A DNA stretch of 49,078 bases from Phenylobacterium sp. (GCF_016793225.1 NZ_JAEUMN010000188.1:1-49078), one strand, 5' to 3'. Numbered from the stretch's first letter, positions 9,783 to 18,026 are shown. Numbers and translations: made by a program. The notes: a model not told the origin generated them from the letters alone.

Positions 9783-10816
9783 GCGGCTTTCCCCCCGTCC
9801 CTGCACGCGCACTTGCCATGCGCCGCGGGGCAGAGCCAAGGCCCGAAGGGCCGCACGCCGTCCTGCGGCAGGGCGTCCTGCACCGCGTCCGCGAGGGCGC
9901 CGATGAACGCCGGCGTGGTCCCGGGGGTCCGCGCCCGCAGATAGGGCGCGACGCCGGCCTCGGCGGCCAGCGCCGCGTATTCGTGGTCCAGCTCGACCAG
10001 GGTCTCGACGTGCTCGGAGACGAAGGCGATCGGCGAGATGATGACCCCCTTCCCGTCCTCGGCGGCGCGGCGGATCTCGGTCTCGGTGGACGGTTCCAGC
10101 CACTTCAGGGGTCCGACCCGGCTCTGGAACGAGACGCGCCAGTCGGGCAGTTCCGGCAGCAGCGCCGCCACGGCGGCGGCGGTCGCCTCGATCTGCGCGC
10201 GGTAGGGATCGCCCCGGTCCACCACGTTCTGCGGCAGCCCATGGGCCGAGAACAACAGACGCAGGCCGTCCGGCCGCCCGCCCGCCTCCCAGGCCTTGCG
10301 GATCTGCTCGGCCACCGCCTGCACCAGGCCGGGCGCGGTGGGATAGCAGCCGACGGTCCGCGTCCGGCCCACGCCCTTGTAGGTGCGCATCCAGTCCGCG
10401 AGCGACGACCCCGTCGTGGTGGTGGAGAACTGCGGATAGAGCGGCAGCAGGACCACCTCGTCCGGCGCGAACTGGGCCACCGCGCGCGCGGTCTCGCGGG
10501 CGAACGGATGCCAGTAGCGCATGGCGATGAAGACCCGCGCCTCGATCTCGGGCGCCCGGCTGCGCAGCTCGGCCTCGAGCGCGTTCGCCTGGGCCTGGGT
10601 CTCCTCCAGCAGGGGGGAGCGGCCGCCCATGATCGCGTAATTGGCCTGCGCGAGCTTCTCCCGGCGGCTCGCGATGAGGCCGGCCAGCGGATGGCGGATC
10701 AGCGTCGGCAGGCCGATGATCGCCGGATCGCGGAACAGGTTGGCCAGGAACGGCCGCACGGCCGCCAGGCTGTCCGGGCCCCCGAGGTTGAAAAGGACGA
10801 CGGCGACCCGGGTCAC
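9779..10816 (-). CDS. hemH: Ferrochelatase, [2Fe-2S] type
   Basis: A 345-residue ferrochelatase that inserts Fe2+ into protoporphyrin IX. It starts VTRVAVVLFNLGGPDSL from a GTG at 10816 that overlaps the hemE stop (GTGA). The family segments YPQFSTTTTGS (128-138) and FSAHGLP are present. Cysteines at 157, 329, 336 and 338 (C-x6-C-x-C near the C-terminus) match the ligand pattern of the [2Fe-2S] cluster reported for the Caulobacter crescentus and Mycobacterium ferrochelatases. The cluster is therefore expected, though its role is unclear. Part of the hemE-hemH-hemJ transcript. Confidence 0.95.
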   Translation of the reverse strand: MTRVAVVLFNLGGPDSLAAVRPFLANLFRDPAIIGLPTLIRHPLAGLIASRREKLAQANYAIMGGRSPLLEETQAQANALEAELRSRAPEIEARVFIAMRYWHPFARETARAVAQFAPDEVVLLPLYPQFSTTTTGSSLADWMRTYKGVGRTRTVGCYPTAPGLVQAVAEQIRKAWEAGGRPDGLRLLFSAHGLPQNVVDRGDPYRAQIEATAAAVAALLPELPDWRVSFQSRVGPLKWLEPSTETEIRRAAEDGKGVIISPIAFVSEHVETLVELDHEYAALAAEAGVAPYLRARTPGTTPAFIGALADAVQDALPQDGVRPFGPWLCPAAHGKCACRDGGKAA

Positions 10817-11862
10817 GGCGCGACGGGCGCCTCCACGCGCCGGCCCGTCACGCGCTCGACCACGCGGGCGATGTTCTCGATCGGCGTCTCTGGCATCACC
10901 CCGTGGCCGAGGTTGAAGATGTACGGCCCGTCCGACCACTGGGCGAGCAGCCGCTCTACCCGCGCGTCCAGCGCCGGCCCGCCCGTGGCCAGCAGCAGGT
11001 TGTCGAGCGCGCCCTGGATGGCCTTGCCGCCCGACTGGATGCTCCGGCCCAACGCCGCCGAGGCCTGGGTGTCGAGGGCGACCGCCTGCACGGGGACCTT
11101 CGCCGCGTACGAGGCCACCAGCGCGCCCGCGCCGCGCGGGAAGCCGATGAAGGGCGCGTCGACCCCGGCGGCCCTGACCTTCTCGACGATGCGGACATGA
11201 GGGCCGATCACGATCCGCTCGAAGACGTCCTCGGCCAGGTTGTCCGCCCAGCTCTCGAAGAGCTTCAGCACCTGGGCCCCGGCGCGCGCCTGCATCACCA
11301 GGTAGCGGGCCGTGGACTCGACCAGGACGTCCAGCAGCGCATCCAGCGCCTCGGGATGGCGATAGGCGTAGGCGCGCGCCGCCTCGCGCTGGGATCCCCG
11401 GCCTTCGAGCATGTAGGTGGCGACGGTCCAGGGGGCGCCGGCGAAACCGATGAGCGCGCGGTCGGGCTCGAGCTCGGCGCGGACCCGCGACAGCGTCTCC
11501 CCCACGTTGGCCAGCTTCGCCGTCGAGCCTTCGATGGCGTCCTGCAGCGCGGAAATCGGCGGCAGCTCGCCCAGCCGCGGCCCCTCCCCCGCCTCGAACC
11601 AGACCTCCTGGCCCAGGGCCAGCGGGATCAGCAGGATGTCGGCGAACACGATGGCCGCATCCATCGGGAAGCGGCGCATGGGCTGCAGCGTCGCCTCGGC
11701 GGCCATCTCAGGGTCGAAGCAGAAGGCGATGAAGTCCTTGGCCCGGGTCCGCAGCGCCCGGTACTCGGGCAGCGATCGGCCGGCCTGGCGCATGAACCAC
11801 ACCGGCGGCCGCGCCAGGGTTTCGCCCGAAAGCACGCGCAGGAGGTTGGGCGTCTGGCTCAT
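10813..11862 (-). CDS. hemE: Uroporphyrinogen decarboxylase
   Basis: A 349-residue HemE that decarboxylates uroporphyrinogen III to coproporphyrinogen III. The signature RPPVWFMRQAGRSLPEYR is at about residues 18-35, followed by FADILLIPLALG (about 73-84) with the conserved Asp. It is the first gene of the leftward hemE-hemH-hemJ operon. It flanks the putative replication origin, exactly as hemE does in Caulobacter crescentus, where a hemE promoter lies inside the origin. Confidence 0.96.
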   Translation of the reverse strand: MSQTPNLLRVLSGETLARPPVWFMRQAGRSLPEYRALRTRAKDFIAFCFDPEMAAEATLQPMRRFPMDAAIVFADILLIPLALGQEVWFEAGEGPRLGELPPISALQDAIEGSTAKLANVGETLSRVRAELEPDRALIGFAGAPWTVATYMLEGRGSQREAARAYAYRHPEALDALLDVLVESTARYLVMQARAGAQVLKLFESWADNLAEDVFERIVIGPHVRIVEKVRAAGVDAPFIGFPRGAGALVASYAAKVPVQAVALDTQASAALGRSIQSGGKAIQGALDNLLLATGGPALDARVERLLAQWSDGPYIFNLGHGVMPETPIENIARVVERVTGRRVEAPVAP

Positions 11863-11917
11863 GAGAGCCTTTAAGCCTGCCCCGCCCCGGGGCTCAAGGC
11901 GCTGTCGGCCGGACCGC

Positions 11918-11955
11918 TCTTCTTCTTCTCAAGAAGACTCTTGAAAGAGGTTGGG
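11918..11955. repeat. Short palindrome-rich, relatively AT-rich stretch at the hemE edge of the origin
   Basis: TCTTCT-CA-AGAAGA forms a compact palindrome, followed by GACTC (a GANTC site at 11936) and CTTGAAAGAGG. It is the lowest-GC part of the region and so a candidate unwinding element, or a hemE promoter/operator. No experimental motif was matched. Confidence 0.4.
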
Positions 11956-11992
11956 ACAGAGGCGGTAGGGCCTGTCGGCGGCGTGGAAAACC

Positions 11993-12007
11993 TTGACGAT
12001 CCCTTAA
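11993..12007. promoter_or_regulatory. Candidate CtrA-binding site (one mismatch)
   Basis: TTGACGATCCCTTAA fits TTAA-N7-TTAA except for one base in the left half-site. It lies in the putative origin on the hemE-proximal side. The master regulator CtrA silences Cori by binding such sites in Caulobacter. Confidence 0.6.
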
Positions 12008-12210
12008 CGGCGCCCCGCTCGTCCCCAGGGTGTCCCAGGGCGGCCGCGCCGGTCCACAGGCCCTGTGAGTCACGGGGACCCCGGCTCCCGCGCCTTGAGA
12101 CGCTTGAGGAATCGGCCGGGGTTCCGGGGACAAGCCCCGGTATGGAACGGCGGATCCCCGGTCGTCGACAACAGCCGGCCATTCGGGCCGCGCAGGCGCC
12201 GGCCTGGGGG

Positions 12211-12225
12211 TTAACAAATGCTTAA
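12211..12225. promoter_or_regulatory. CtrA-binding site (perfect consensus)
   Basis: TTAACAAATGCTTAA is an exact TTAA-N7-TTAA CtrA box in very GC-rich surroundings, within the putative origin. CtrA bound here would be expected to block replication initiation in non-replicating cells, as at Cori. Confidence 0.85.
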
Positions 12226-12357
12226 AGCGGCAAACCGTCCCCGCCTTCCTCCGGAACGCGCCACATGCGAAAGGCGGGTCCGATCTATCCCCATCGCCGT
12301 CCAGCTTCGCTAAGACTGCGTCCACAGGAACCGTCCCCAGGGTTTTTCGGAGTCGCC

Positions 12358-13212
12358 TTGCCCAACACCTCGCCGCCCCGTCTCGCCACCTACTTTCACG
12401 TCCACCTGGTGTCGGATTCCACCGGGGAGACGCTGAACGCCATGGCGCGCGCGGTCTGCGCCCGCTTCGAGAACGTCCTGCCCATCGAGCACATCTACGC
12501 CCTGGTGCGCTCGCAGCGGCAGCTGGACCGGGCCCTCAACGACATCGAGGAGGCGCCCGGCATCGTGCTCCACACGATCGTCGACGAGAAGCTGCGCGCC
12601 GCGCTGGAGGAGGGCTGCCGGCGCCTGGACATGCCGTGCCTGCCGGCGCTCGACCCCCTGGTGAGCGCGATGCAGCGCTACCTGGGCGCGGCGACGACCA
12701 GCCGGGTCGGCGCGCACCTGCGGCTGGACAACGACTACTTCAACCGCATGGACGCCCTGAACTACGCCATCGGCCACGACGACGGCCAGGGCGGGCAGGA
12801 CCTGGACCAGGCCGACGTGGTGCTGCTCGGCGTGTCCCGGACCAGCAAGACGCCCACCTGCATCTACCTGGCCCACCGCGGGGTCCGGGCGGCCAATGTG
12901 CCGCTGGTCCCGGGCCGGCCCCTCCCCGAGAAGCTGTTCCAGCTCCGGAACACCCTGGTGGTGGGGCTGCTGATCTCGCCCGACCGGCTGATCCAGATCC
13001 GCCGCAACCGGCTGCTCAGCCTCAAGGAGACGCGGGACACCAGCTACACCGACCAGGAAGCGGTCCGCGAGGAGATCATCGCCGCGCGGCGGCTGTACGA
13101 GCGGCACGGCTGGCCGACGATCGACGTCACACGGCGCTCGGTGGAGGAGACGGCCGCGGCGGTCCTGAACCTGGTGCACAAGGGCCACGGCCAGGTCGAG
13201 GTGCTGGGGTGA
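12358..13212 (+). CDS. ppsR: PpsR-like pyruvate,phosphate dikinase regulatory protein (DUF299 kinase/pyrophosphorylase)
   Basis: A 284-residue DUF299 protein, equivalent to the RP001 gene next to Caulobacter Cori. Family members phosphorylate and dephosphorylate PEP synthase or PPDK. The start of the fold is FHVHLVSDSTGETLNAMARA, and the P-loop-like GVSRTSKTP is at about 158-166. I chose the TTG at 12358 because CGGAG precedes it by 5 bases. An in-frame ATG at 12265 would add a 31-residue segment overlapping W-box-like motifs and without family similarity. The stop overlaps the maf start by 4 bases. Confidence 0.92.
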   Translation: MPNTSPPRLATYFHVHLVSDSTGETLNAMARAVCARFENVLPIEHIYALVRSQRQLDRALNDIEEAPGIVLHTIVDEKLRAALEEGCRRLDMPCLPALDPLVSAMQRYLGAATTSRVGAHLRLDNDYFNRMDALNYAIGHDDGQGGQDLDQADVVLLGVSRTSKTPTCIYLAHRGVRAANVPLVPGRPLPEKLFQLRNTLVVGLLISPDRLIQIRRNRLLSLKETRDTSYTDQEAVREEIIAARRLYERHGWPTIDVTRRSVEETAAAVLNLVHKGHGQVEVLG

Positions 13213-13799
13213 GCATCGTCCTGGCTTCCCAGAGCGCCGCGCGCCGCGCCCTCTTGCACGGCGCGGGCGTCCCTCACGACGCGGTGGTGGCGGGCGTCGA
13301 CGAGGACGCCGTCAAGGCGACCCTGCTCGCGGCCGGCCAGGGGCCGCGCGAGGTGGCCGACGCCCTGGCCGAGGCGAAGGCGCTCCGCGTCTCGCAGGCC
13401 AGGCCGGGCTGGGTGATCGGCGCCGACCAGACCCTCGACCTGGACGGCCGTCTCTACGACAAGGCGCCCGATCTGGCGGCGGCCCGATCGCGCCTCGTTG
13501 AGCTGCGGGGAAAGACCCACAGGCTGCATTCCGCCGTGGTGGTCGCGAAGGCCGGGAGGCCCATCTGGCGGGAGATCGCCACATCGAGCCTGACCATGCG
13601 CGACTTCAGCGACGCGTTCCTCGAAGACTATCTCGCCAGGGAAGGGGAGGCCGCCCTGGGCTCTGTGGGCTGCTACCGCCTGGAGGGGCCCGGCGCGCAG
13701 CTCTTCGCCGCCATCGAGGGCGACTACTTCGGCATCCTCGGCCTGCCGCTCCTGGGCCTCCTCGACTTCCTGCGGCGCGAGGGGGCGCTCGCCGCATGA
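13209..13799 (+). CDS. maf: Maf family nucleotide pyrophosphatase
   Basis: A 196-residue Maf/YhdE-type nucleoside triphosphate pyrophosphatase, which hydrolyses non-canonical or modified nucleotides and thereby protects nucleic acids. The N-terminus [16 protein letters not shown] carries the S-x-S-x-x-R-like signature, and VIGADQTL holds the conserved catalytic Asp. The GTG start at 13209 overlaps the ppsR stop (GTGA), and the stop overlaps the aroE ATG (ATGA). The four genes ppsR-maf-aroE-coaE therefore read as one coupled operon leaving the origin. Confidence 0.93.
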   Translation: MSIVLASQSAARRALLHGAGVPHDAVVAGVDEDAVKATLLAAGQGPREVADALAEAKALRVSQARPGWVIGADQTLDLDGRLYDKAPDLAAARSRLVELRGKTHRLHSAVVVAKAGRPIWREIATSSLTMRDFSDAFLEDYLAREGEAALGSVGCYRLEGPGAQLFAAIEGDYFGILGLPLLGLLDFLRREGALAA

Positions 13800-14638
13800 T
13801 CACCGGCAAGACCGTCGTGGCGGGGGTCGTCGGCCGGCCCGTGGCCCACTCCCTCTCGCCCATCCTGCACAACGCCTGGCTGGCCGCCGCCGGGATCGAC
13901 GGGGTCTATGTCCCCTTCGCGCCGGACGCCCACGGCTTCGAGCGCCTGGCGAACGGTCTCCGCGGCGGCGCCGTGCGGGGCGTGAACGTCACCGTGCCGT
14001 TCAAGGAGGCCGCCCTCGCCGTGGCCGACAGGGCCAGCGAGGCGGCGCGGACCGCGGGCGCGGCCAATGTGCTGGTGTTCGAGGCCGACGGGCGGATCCT
14101 GGCCGACAACACGGACGGCTACGGCCTGCTGCGGGCGTTCGCGGTCCAGGCCCCGCGCTGGGACGTGGGCCTGGGACCGGTGACGGTGCTGGGGGCGGGC
14201 GGCGCCGCGCGCGGGGCGGTGGCGGCGTTGCTGCTGGCCGGCGCGCCGAAGGTCTGGGTCGTGAACCGGACGCTGGCCAAGGCCGAGGCGCTGGCCGCGG
14301 CGCTCGGGCCAAAGGTCGTGGCCCTGCCCTGGGGCCACGCGGCGGGCGCGCTCAGCGCATCCACCGCCGTGATCAACGCCACGAGCGCCGGGCTCGGCGG
14401 CGGCGAGGCGCCCGACGCGCCGCTCGAGACCACCCAGCCCCAGGCCGTGGTGATGGACATGGTCTACAAGCCGCTGGTCACCCCCTTCCTGCGCCGCGCC
14501 ATGGAGCTCGGCCGGCCGGTGGTGGACGGGCTGGAGATGCTGGTCCGGCAGGCCGAGCCGTCGTTCGAAGCGTTCTTCGGGGCGCCGCCGCCGGCGGAGG
14601 TGGACGTGCGCGCCCTGGCCCTGGAGCACCTGGCATGA
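13796..14638 (+). CDS. aroE: Shikimate dehydrogenase
   Basis: A 280-residue NADPH-dependent shikimate dehydrogenase of aromatic amino acid biosynthesis. The substrate pocket segments HSLSPILHN (18-26), NVTVPFKE with catalytic K70, and NTDGYG with catalytic D107 are all present, as is the NADP loop GAGGAARGA. Length is normal. Both ends overlap neighbouring genes by 4 bases (maf and coaE). Confidence 0.95.
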   Translation: MITGKTVVAGVVGRPVAHSLSPILHNAWLAAAGIDGVYVPFAPDAHGFERLANGLRGGAVRGVNVTVPFKEAALAVADRASEAARTAGAANVLVFEADGRILADNTDGYGLLRAFAVQAPRWDVGLGPVTVLGAGGAARGAVAALLLAGAPKVWVVNRTLAKAEALAAALGPKVVALPWGHAAGALSASTAVINATSAGLGGGEAPDAPLETTQPQAVVMDMVYKPLVTPFLRRAMELGRPVVDGLEMLVRQAEPSFEAFFGAPPPAEVDVRALALEHLA

Positions 14639-15225
14639 AGATGATCGGTCTCACCGGCTCGATCGGCATGGGGAAATCGACCACCGCGGCGATGTTCCGC
14701 GAGGCCGGCATCCCCGTCTACGACGCCGACGCCGCCGTGCACGCCCTCTACGACGTGGGCGGGGCCGCGGTGGGGCCCGTGGGCGAGGCCTTCCCGGGGG
14801 TCGTGAAGGACGGGCGCGTGGACCGCGAGGCGTTGCGCCAGCGCGTGCTCGGCAAGCCCGAAGAGCTCAAGCGGCTGAACGCCATCGTCCATCCGCTGGT
14901 CGGCCAGCACCGGGGCGGCTTCTTCAAGGACGTCGAGGCGAGCGGCGCCGACATGGTGATCCTCGACATTCCGCTGCTGTACGAGACCGGGGGCGACCGC
15001 AACATGGACGCCGTGATCGTCGTCTCGGCGCCCGCCGAGATGCAGCGCGCCCGGGTGCTCGAACGCGAGGGCATGTCGCCCGAGCGCCTCGAGGCCATCC
15101 TCGCGCAGCAGACGCCGGATGCCGAGAAGCGCGCGCGCGCCGACTACGTCGTCGACACCGGCCAGGGCCTCGAGCACGCCCGGGCCCAGGTCGCCGCGAT
15201 CATCGCCAAGCTCCGGGAGAGCTGA
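14635..15225 (+). CDS. coaE: Dephospho-CoA kinase
   Basis: A 196-residue CoaE catalysing the last step of coenzyme A synthesis. The P-loop GSIGMGKST is at residues 8-16, YDADAAVH follows at about 27-34, and [11 protein letters not shown] is the conserved lid/substrate segment. The start overlaps aroE by 4 bases and it is the last gene of the ppsR operon. A perfect 12-bp-stem hairpin begins 11 bases after the stop. Confidence 0.95.
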   Translation: MKMIGLTGSIGMGKSTTAAMFREAGIPVYDADAAVHALYDVGGAAVGPVGEAFPGVVKDGRVDREALRQRVLGKPEELKRLNAIVHPLVGQHRGGFFKDVEASGADMVILDIPLLYETGGDRNMDAVIVVSAPAEMQRARVLEREGMSPERLEAILAQQTPDAEKRARADYVVDTGQGLEHARAQVAAIIAKLRES

Positions 15226-15235
15226 CGTCCCTTCT

Positions 15236-15270
15236 CTGTCATCCCGGCTTCGGCGAAACCGGGATGACAG
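15236..15270. repeat. Hairpin (12-bp perfect stem) after coaE
   Basis: CTGTCATCCCGG pairs perfectly with CCGGGATGACAG around an 11-base loop. There is no T-run, but the position just after coaE could allow it to act as an operon-end hairpin. It shares its sequence with the arms of the element at 15474-15621. Confidence 0.7.
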
Positions 15271-15303
15271 CCGTTTGAGTTAGCGCTCCCACCCAACCCC
15301 CGA
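15251..15303. repeat. 53-bp direct repeat, copy 1
   Basis: CGGCGAAACCGGGATGACAG and the following 33 bases recur at 15602-15654 with one mismatch. The two copies are offset by 351 bp and flank two inverted-repeat elements in the 598-bp gap between coaE and dnaQ, which contains no convincing gene. Confidence 0.85.
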
Positions 15304-15423
15304 CCATCCCGGCGAATGCCGGGATCTAGATGGGATGGCTGGAAAGCGGGTTCCACAAGCCCGGAGCCCTTCCCACCACCATCCCGCCCATGGATCTGGG
15401 TCCCGGCATTCGCCGGGACGATC
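15304..15423. repeat. Inverted-repeat element (MITE/REP-like), type A
   Basis: Left arm CCATCCCGGCGAATGCCGGG (15304 on) and right arm around GTCCCGGCATTCGCCGGGAC (to 15423) are imperfect reverse complements. Each arm also folds on itself. The internal GGAGCCCTTCCCA and both arms recur in the element at 16586-16757. No ORF is carried. Confidence 0.75.
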
Positions 15424-15473
15424 GGAAGCTTTGGGTTGAACCTGGCCCCCCACAGCGCCCCCCACCCTTTCAG

Positions 15474-15621
15474 CTGTCATCCCGGCATCGGCGAAGCCGA
15501 AAGCCGGGACCCATACGCGCCCGATGGCAGGGGCGGCCCGCGGCCGTCACCGCCGCGCCCCCTCCGGACCCACGGAGTCTATGGGTCCCGGTCTTCGCCT
15601 CCGGCGAAACCGGGATGACAG
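15474..15621. repeat. Inverted-repeat element with ~41-bp termini, type B
   Basis: Left terminus 15474-15514 begins CTGTCATCCCGG and ends GCCGGGACCCAT. The right terminus 15581-15621 is its imperfect reverse complement. The same terminal pattern (GTCATCCCG ... CGGGACCCAT) bounds the element at 27558-27688, so this is a dispersed non-coding family. Confidence 0.8.
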
Positions 15622-15654
15622 CCGTTTGAGGTAGCGCTCCCACCCAACCCCCGA
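15602..15654. repeat. 53-bp direct repeat, copy 2
   Basis: Second copy of the repeat at 15251-15303, one mismatch. It overlaps the right terminus of the type B element, so duplication and element insertion are intertwined. Confidence 0.85.
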
Positions 15655-15823
15655 TGAGGGGCCGCCAAGGGGCCGGCTGGCGTTCGCGGGAACATTGTGC
15701 GAACATCGCCGCTTGCGGGCGAGAAGCTGCGAGAGGCGTTGAGCTGTGGGTGATTTCAGCCGCCTGGGGACGGCGCCGCGGACGCGGTTGCCCGGCCGCC
15801 GCGAAGCACGGCATGAACGGGGC

Positions 15824-16558
15824 ATGGGGCGTGAGATCGTTCTCGATACCGAAACCACCGGCTTCGACCCGCTGACGGGCGACCGTCTGGTGGAGCTCGC
15901 GGCGCTGGAGATCGAGCAGTTCGTCCCCACCGGCCGCAGCTTCCACGTCTACATCGATCCTTGCCGCGACATGCCCATCGAGGCCGAGCGGGTGCACGGG
16001 CTGACCAGCGGCTTCCTGAAGGGCAAGCCGCGGTTCGAGGACCCCGAGGTGGTGGACGCCTTCCTCGAGTTCGTCGGCGACGCCCCGATCATCGCTCACA
16101 ACGCCGCGTTCGACCGCGGCTTCGTGAACTGGGAGCTTTCGCGCTGCAGCCGGGTCGAGATCCCCGAGCACCGCTGGATCGACACCCTGGGCCTGGCCAA
16201 GCAGCGCTTCCCGGGGATGCACAACTCGCTGGACGCCCTCTGCAAGCGCTTCCGCATCTCGCTGTCCGAGCGCGAGAAGCACGGCGCGCTGATCGACGCG
16301 AAGCTGCTGGCCGCCGTCTATCTCGAGCTGAAGGGCGGCCGCGAGCGGCGGCTGGAGCTTACCGCGTCGACGGCGGTGGGTTCGGTGGCGATGACAACCC
16401 GGGTCGAGTACGGGCCGCGGCCGCGACCCCTGGCCCCCCGTTCGACCGAGGCCGAACGGGCGGTCCACGCGGCGTTCATCCGCGAAAAGGTGAAGGGCGA
16501 GGCGCTTTGGGCCGAATTCGGCCTGGCGGTGATCGAAGCCGAGGACCGGGCGGCCTGA
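15824..16558 (+). CDS. dnaQ: DNA polymerase III epsilon subunit (3'-5' proofreading exonuclease)
   Basis: A 244-residue DnaQ with the DEDD exonuclease motifs: ExoI IVLDTETTGFDP (D8, E10), ExoII IIAHNAAFDRGF, and ExoIII KHGALIDAKLLA. The C-terminal ~60 residues, after about 185, hold the region that binds the polymerase alpha subunit. The start MGREIVLDTETTG is chosen because the motif must be near the N-terminus; the in-frame sequence upstream has no family similarity. It lies near the origin after coaE, as in Caulobacter. Confidence 0.94.
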   Translation: MGREIVLDTETTGFDPLTGDRLVELAALEIEQFVPTGRSFHVYIDPCRDMPIEAERVHGLTSGFLKGKPRFEDPEVVDAFLEFVGDAPIIAHNAAFDRGFVNWELSRCSRVEIPEHRWIDTLGLAKQRFPGMHNSLDALCKRFRISLSEREKHGALIDAKLLAAVYLELKGGRERRLELTASTAVGSVAMTTRVEYGPRPRPLAPRSTEAERAVHAAFIREKVKGEALWAEFGLAVIEAEDRAA

Positions 16559-16585
16559 ACGCCGCCCGCGCAGGCTTGTGCGCCT

Positions 16586-16757
16586 AGGGTCCCTATTCAA
16601 TACCCGGCCATCCCGGCGAAGGCCGGGATCCAGATGGAAGGGCTCAGATGGGGGGCCCTTGCTTCGGAGCCCTTCCCATCATGATCTCGCACGCAAATCT
16701 GGGTCCCGGCATTCGCCGGGACGCTCGGAAGATATCCAATAGGGCCTGAACCCTAGG
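16586..16757. repeat. Inverted-repeat element (MITE/REP-like), type A, between dnaQ and secB
   Basis: The ends AGGGTCCCTATT and AATAGGGCCTGAACCCT are imperfect reverse complements. Inside are the arms CATCCCGGCGAAGGCCGGGA and GTCCCGGCATTCGCCGGGAC plus GGAGCCCTTCCCA, all shared with the element at 15304-15423. Its right end overlaps the secB stop codon (16755-16753). It may terminate both convergent genes. Confidence 0.75.
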
Positions 16758-17232
16758 CGTGGCCGACCTGCGGCTCCTGCTGCGCCTTGCGCGCCGCGTA
16801 GACCCCGGCGAAATCGATGGGATCGAGCAGGAACGGTGGGAAACCGCCTTCGGAGCTCACCTCGGCGATGATGCGCCGGGCGAAGGGGAACAGGTAGCGC
16901 GGGCACTCGATCAGGAGCACCGGTTCCATCTCGTCGGGCTGGACCCCGCCGATCTGGAAGACGCCGCCGTACAGCAGCTCGACCACGAACAGGGCGCCGT
17001 CCGAGCGGTTGGCCTTGGCGGACAGCTTCAGGTCGACCTCGAAGAGCCCGTCCTCGCGCCCGCGGGCGTTCATCTCGACGCCGAGATCGATCTGCGGCTG
17101 GTCCTGGCTGGGGCGCAGGGCGTCCGGCGCGCGCGGATTCTCGAAGCTGAGGTCGCGGATGAACTGGGCGAGGATGCGGATGCCGGGCTCGGAGCCTTGC
17201 AGCGCCATGTCGCCGGCGTCGGTGTCGGTCAT
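16753..17232 (-). CDS. secB: Protein-export chaperone SecB
   Basis: A 159-residue SecB that keeps precursor proteins unfolded and delivers them to SecA. The family core IRDLSFENP is at about residues 23-31, followed by [22 protein letters not shown] and [14 protein letters not shown]. Length is usual for alphaproteobacteria. The start MTDTDAGDM at 17232 is preferred over the upstream in-frame codons, which lack similarity. It is divergent from the Tim44-like gene and convergent with dnaQ. Confidence 0.96.
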   Translation of the reverse strand: MTDTDAGDMALQGSEPGIRILAQFIRDLSFENPRAPDALRPSQDQPQIDLGVEMNARGREDGLFEVDLKLSAKANRSDGALFVVELLYGGVFQIGGVQPDEMEPVLLIECPRYLFPFARRIIAEVSSEGGFPPFLLDPIDFAGVYAARKAQQEPQVGHA

Positions 17233-17408
17233 GACTGGAGCGGATTTCTCATCTGGAGGCGGCAGGATCGCGCGCTTTCGGAGGACGCGGCTATCATGTG
17301 GGTAGGTCCGATGCAACGCCGCCCCTGACGACCGCGTTCCGGCGGACTATATGGGTGAAATGGGCGTATAAGGATGCGTTCGCCCCGCACTGACCTGAAA
17401 GCGGCTCG

Positions 17409-18026
17409 TTGCAAGTCCTCGAACTGATCATCTTCGCCGGCCTCGCGGCCATCGTGCTCTACCAGCTCTACTCGGTGCTGGGCCGGCGCGTCGGACGCCA
17501 GCCGGGCGAGCAGCCGGCGGCGGAAGCGACGCCGAGGCCCCCGCGCGCGCCCGAGCGCCTGGCGGAACCCGCCGACGACGGCGTGGAGCTGACGGGCCTG
17601 GCCGCGGTGAAGGCCAAGGATCCGGCCTTCGACATGACCCGGTTCCTGGGCGGCGCGAAGTCGGCGTACGAGATGATCGTCAAGGCGTTCGCCGAGGGCG
17701 ACAAGGCGACGCTCCGCAACCTGCTGGCGCCGCAGGTGCTGGAGAGCTTCGAGGCGGTGATCGACACCCGCGCCCGCGAGGGGCGGACCGAGACGGTGGA
17801 GTTCCTGCAGGCGCCCCGCGCGGACCTGGAGCGGGCCGACGTGACCGACGGCGACCTCGCCCGGCTGACCGTCCGGTTCCTGGCCGAGTTCCGGAGCCGC
17901 ACCAAGGGTCCGGAAGGCGAGGCCGTGGACGACCGCCGCACCGCCGAACTCTGGACGTTCGAGCGGCGCCTCAAGGCCCGCGACCCGAACTGGACGCTCG
18001 TCCACGTGGACGCCGCCGAGGCGTGA
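17409..18026 (+). CDS. Tim44-domain (TimA-like) membrane adaptor protein
   Basis: A 205-residue protein with a single N-terminal membrane helix (about 3-21, LELIIFAGLAAIVLYQLYSVL), a proline/alanine linker, then a C-terminal Tim44/MRPL45-like domain. This is the alphaproteobacterial TimA type, homologous to mitochondrial Tim44 and reported to have a membrane-adaptor role. I use a TTG start because an in-frame TGA lies at 17391 and no ATG or GTG precedes the membrane helix. The stop overlaps the mltA GTG by 4 bases. Confidence 0.88.
   Translation: MQVLELIIFAGLAAIVLYQLYSVLGRRVGRQPGEQPAAEATPRPPRAPERLAEPADDGVELTGLAAVKAKDPAFDMTRFLGGAKSAYEMIVKAFAEGDKATLRNLLAPQVLESFEAVIDTRAREGRTETVEFLQAPRADLERADVTDGDLARLTVRFLAEFRSRTKGPEGEAVDDRRTAELWTFERRLKARDPNWTLVHVDAAEA

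Larger units (their letters stand above)
11863..12357. other. Putative chromosomal replication origin (Cori-like)
   Basis: This 495-bp non-coding region lies between hemE and ppsR, the same gene pair that bounds Cori in Caulobacter crescentus. It contains a perfect CtrA box (12211-12225) and a one-mismatch CtrA box (11993-12007). There are four GANTC methylation sites (11936, 12067, 12109, 12350) and TCCCCA W-box-like motifs at 12022, 12288 and 12334. GTCCACAGG, whose core resembles DnaA G-boxes, occurs twice (12052, 12320). The most AT-rich stretch is around 11918-11955. No TTATCCACA-type strong DnaA box or clear IHF site was found. Assignment rests on synteny plus motifs. Confidence 0.88.

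Noticed and set aside
11871-11874. TTAA upstream of hemE as a third CtrA site
   Set aside because: No partner TTAA half-site at the 7-base spacing on either side.
12265-12357. ATG at 12265 as the ppsR start
   Set aside because: It would translate the W-box-like motifs of the origin region and adds 31 residues without family similarity; the TTG at 12358 has a well-placed CGGAG.
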